From Anaeromicropila populeti (GTDB lineage: Bacteria; Bacillota; Clostridia; Lachnospirales; Lachnospiraceae): a stretch of DNA of 64,000 bases. Location: assembly GCF_900112775.1 (NCBI RefSeq), contig NZ_FOYZ01000006.1:1-64000 (forward strand), read 5' to 3'. Positions within the stretch are counted from its first letter, which is position 1; the number at the start of each line of letters is the position of its first letter. Positions 61,944 through 64,000 of this stretch are shown here, one piece after another. A program made the position numbers and the translations under genes. The notes under the pieces are model-generated. The model saw nothing but the letters and a program-made list of their open reading frames with translations, did not search any database and was not told the DNA's origin.

Positions 61944-62071
61944 TTTGATAAACTGGTATGATTAAAAAGAGTTGTTTTGGTTCTTATAATCATTCCAGTT
62001 ATTTATTATAATCCAAAATATAATAATTTTGCTAATAGCATTGGAAAATAAATGATAGAGAGGAATAAAAA

Positions 62072-62941
62072 ATGGAAAGATATAGTTTGAACAAACAACT
62101 GGCACAGATGTTAAAGGGGGGAGTCATTATGGATGTAACGACACCTGAGCAGGCAAGAATTGCAGAGCAGGCAGGAGCATGTGCCGTTATGGCACTAGAA
62201 AGGATTCCAGCAGACATTCGTGCAGCAGGAGGTGTTTCACGAATGAGTGATCCTAAAATGATTCGTGGAATACAGGAGGCAGTTACAATACCAGTAATGG
62301 CAAAGGTAAGAATTGGTCATTTTGCAGAGGCACAGATACTAGAAGCAATTGAAATAGATTACATAGATGAAAGTGAAGTGCTTTCTCCAGCAGATGATGT
62401 ATATCATATTAATAAACGAAAGTTTAATGTTCCATTTGTCTGTGGGGCGAAGGATTTGGGAGAAGCATTGAGAAGAATTAATGAAGGTGCTTCTATGATA
62501 CGAACAAAGGGAGAGCCAGGAACAGGAGATATTGTACAAGCAGTCCGTCATATGAGAAAAATGAATGGGGAAATAAAAAGGCTTGTTTCCATGGAAGAGG
62601 ATGAGTTATACCATACTGCAAAGGAGTTACAGGTACCTTATGAGCTTGTACAATATGTACATGAAAATGAGAAGCTTCCCGTTGTGAATTTTGCAGCAGG
62701 AGGAGTTGCAACACCAGCAGATGCTGCACTTATGATGCAGTTAGGTGCGGAAGGAGTATTTGTTGGTTCAGGAATTTTTAAATCCGGTGATCCAGCGAAA
62801 CGAGCTGCTGCTATTGTAAAGGCAGTTACTAATTATAGTGATGCCAAATTGCTTGCTGAATTATCAGAGGATTTGGGAGAGGCGATGGTCGGAATCAATG
62901 AAAATGAAATTCAGCTGTTAATGGCTGAAAGGGGAAATTGA
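62072..62941 (+). CDS. pdxS: pyridoxal 5'-phosphate synthase, lyase subunit
   Basis: Forms PLP from ribose 5-phosphate, glyceraldehyde 3-phosphate and ammonia. 289 residues; blocks [74 protein letters not shown] and [11 protein letters not shown] are diagnostic. pdxT starts 1 nt after its stop. The twelve-mer of PdxS receives ammonia from PdxT. Confidence 0.97.
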   Translation: MERYSLNKQLAQMLKGGVIMDVTTPEQARIAEQAGACAVMALERIPADIRAAGGVSRMSDPKMIRGIQEAVTIPVMAKVRIGHFAEAQILEAIEIDYIDESEVLSPADDVYHINKRKFNVPFVCGAKDLGEALRRINEGASMIRTKGEPGTGDIVQAVRHMRKMNGEIKRLVSMEEDELYHTAKELQVPYELVQYVHENEKLPVVNFAAGGVATPADAALMMQLGAEGVFVGSGIFKSGDPAKRAAAIVKAVTNYSDAKLLAELSEDLGEAMVGINENEIQLLMAERGN

Positions 62942-62942
62942 G

Positions 62943-63503
62943 ATGACAATAGCGGTATTAGCACTACAGGGGGCATTTTTAGAACATGAGCAGATGCTGG
63001 AACGCCTTGAGGTGGATTATTTTGAAATAAGAAAAAAAAGTGATTTAAAAAGGTCCTTTGATGGGCTGATTTTACCTGGAGGGGAAAGTACAGCGATGGG
63101 AAAGCTGTTACAGGAACTGAAGATGATGGATGACCTGAAAGAACAGATTGAACAGGATATGCCAGTATTAGGTACTTGTGCAGGTATGATTTTACTGGCA
63201 AAGGAATTTTCAAATGATGCCAATACGTATTTTGCCACAATGCCTATCTGTGTAAGGAGAAATGCATACGGGAGGCAGCTGGGAAGTTTTGAAACAAGGG
63301 GAACATTCGCTGACAGCACGGATATTCCTATGATATTTATCAGGGCACCTTATATGGAAGCGGTATATGAGGGAACAAGGGCATTATCTGTTGTTAATGA
63401 GAAAATTGTAGCTGCCCAGTATAAAAATCAGGTAGTGACTTCTTTTCATCCAGAGCTTACAGGAGATATTACTGTACATCAGCATTTTCTGAATTTGATT
63501 TAA
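62943..63503 (+). CDS. pdxT: pyridoxal 5'-phosphate synthase, glutaminase subunit
   Basis: Class I glutaminase of 186 residues delivering ammonia to PdxS. Motifs IAVLALQGAFLEHEQML, LPGGESTAMGKLL, the catalytic Cys in VLGTCAGMILLA and the His/Glu in SFHPELTGD. Ribosome site overlaps the end of pdxS. Confidence 0.97.
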   Translation: MTIAVLALQGAFLEHEQMLERLEVDYFEIRKKSDLKRSFDGLILPGGESTAMGKLLQELKMMDDLKEQIEQDMPVLGTCAGMILLAKEFSNDANTYFATMPICVRRNAYGRQLGSFETRGTFADSTDIPMIFIRAPYMEAVYEGTRALSVVNEKIVAAQYKNQVVTSFHPELTGDITVHQHFLNLI

Positions 63504-63505
63504 AA

Positions 63506-63545
63506 GCAGTGGAAAAGGTTGTTTATACATAACCTTTTCCACTAC
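63506..63545 (-). terminator. hairpin shared by convergent pdxT and AraC genes
   Basis: 13-bp perfect stem AGTGGAAAAGGTT (63508-63520) / AACCTTTTCCACT (63531-63543). The AraC stop codon lies in the loop. On the minus strand it runs into GCTTTTAAAT, so it more likely ends the AraC transcript. Confidence 0.68.
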
Positions 63546-63999
63546 GGTATTTTTTAGGTGATACGCCCTTTTCCTTTTTGAAAGCATCTCCAAAATAATT
63601 ACTATCGTTATAACCACATTGCAATGCAATTTCGGTAATACTCAGATTTGTTTCTAATAAAAGCTTCTCGGCCTTTTTAATGCGGATTGAATTAAGATAT
63701 TCTTTAAACCCAAAGCCAGTTATAGTTTTGAATTTTTTTGAAAAATGAGATGGACTCATGTTGTATTTGGCAGCAACAGAGTCTAAAGTAAGTACTTTCT
63801 CATAATTGTGAAAAATGTATTGAGCAGCATTTTCAATTAAGGTATCTGTTGCAGACAAATGCTGGGATGGTGTATTAGTCCTCTTTTGGCAGCGGATTAG
63901 AAAAGTCAGAAGCTCTGTCATATAATTTTGTAAAAGCAAGCTTGAAAATTCATCCAGTGAAAGATATTCCCGTTCTATTTTACTAAACAAATCTTCCAT
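63523..63999 (-). CDS. AraC-family regulator, C-terminal part (cut by the window edge)
   Basis: 158 residues visible, running to the right edge, so the N-terminus may lie outside. The C-terminal ~100 residues hold both AraC helix-turn-helix motifs: LTLDSVAAKYNMSPSHFSKKFKTITGFGFKEYL and ITEIALQCGYNDSNYFGDAFKKEKGVSPKKYR. An ATG occurs at the very edge (63997-63999) but with no view of a ribosome site. Target genes unknown. Confidence 0.85.
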   Translation of the reverse strand: MEDLFSKIEREYLSLDEFSSLLLQNYMTELLTFLIRCQKRTNTPSQHLSATDTLIENAAQYIFHNYEKVLTLDSVAAKYNMSPSHFSKKFKTITGFGFKEYLNSIRIKKAEKLLLETNLSITEIALQCGYNDSNYFGDAFKKEKGVSPKKYRSGKGYV

Positions 64000-64000
64000 G

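Overview
The window looks like a chromosomal segment of a motile, probably spore-forming, anaerobic member of the Lachnospiraceae (Clostridium cluster XIVa). The reasons are low GC, strong AGGAGG ribosome binding sites, extended -10 promoters, a clostridial 23S rRNA 3' end, LL-diaminopimelate aminotransferase, PdxST, LuxS, an ANTAR regulator beside glutamine synthetase, four chemoreceptors and a Cys/Gly-rich protein of a type common in Clostridia. The assignment to family level is inference; no search was possible.

Layout. 1-291: end of a 23S rRNA gene and a terminator, with no 5S gene following. 391-9460: envelope and housekeeping genes (M23 peptidase, cyclopropane fatty acid synthase, Maf, a GH-like protein, lipoproteins, an Sfp-type phosphopantetheinyl transferase), ending in a small SOS-box-controlled unit that encodes a phage-tail-like protein. 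9700-14350: chemoreceptor, stand-alone condensation-domain protein, HD protein and a CmpB-like membrane protein. 14400-16400: queuosine precursor genes (queF, queT, queC) with a preQ1 riboswitch and one copy of a dispersed palindromic repeat; the second copy lies behind the alcohol dehydrogenase gene at 17684. 17851-22731: GH43 enzyme with divergent AraC regulator, a translationally coupled U32-type pair resembling UbiV/UbiU, and a YhhN protein. 22874-27685: a NACHT/pentapeptide NLR-like protein, a PksB-like metallo-beta-lactamase-fold hydrolase and a PIG-V-like membrane glycosyltransferase. 27751-40603: an Asn-rich protein, two chemoreceptors, glnA with an attenuator leader plus ANTAR gene, dapL, a transglycosylase, luxS and trpS. 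40847-45926: an MFS gene and a four-gene aminotransferase/dehydrogenase/HAD/DUF1349 operon whose promoters share one architecture and an AATGTAAAA box. 46947-47709: yjdF with its riboswitch-type leader.

The most striking locus is 47780-50232. A 145-residue peptide made of twenty ACSPxx hexapeptides (twenty Cys at exact six-residue spacing) is followed 18 nt later by a radical SAM/SPASM protein with a C-terminal MazG-like domain. This looks like a RiPP (ribosomally made, post-translationally modified peptide) system with an unusual maturase. A MalY-like C-S lyase and a cyclase-family enzyme follow.

52294-60042 holds a dCache chemoreceptor, the polyamine uptake operon puuR-like/potABCD and aroC. 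The end of the window carries two small proteins (one behind a sigma-K-like promoter), an SDR-type epimerase, pdxST and the 3' part of an AraC-type regulator cut by the window edge.
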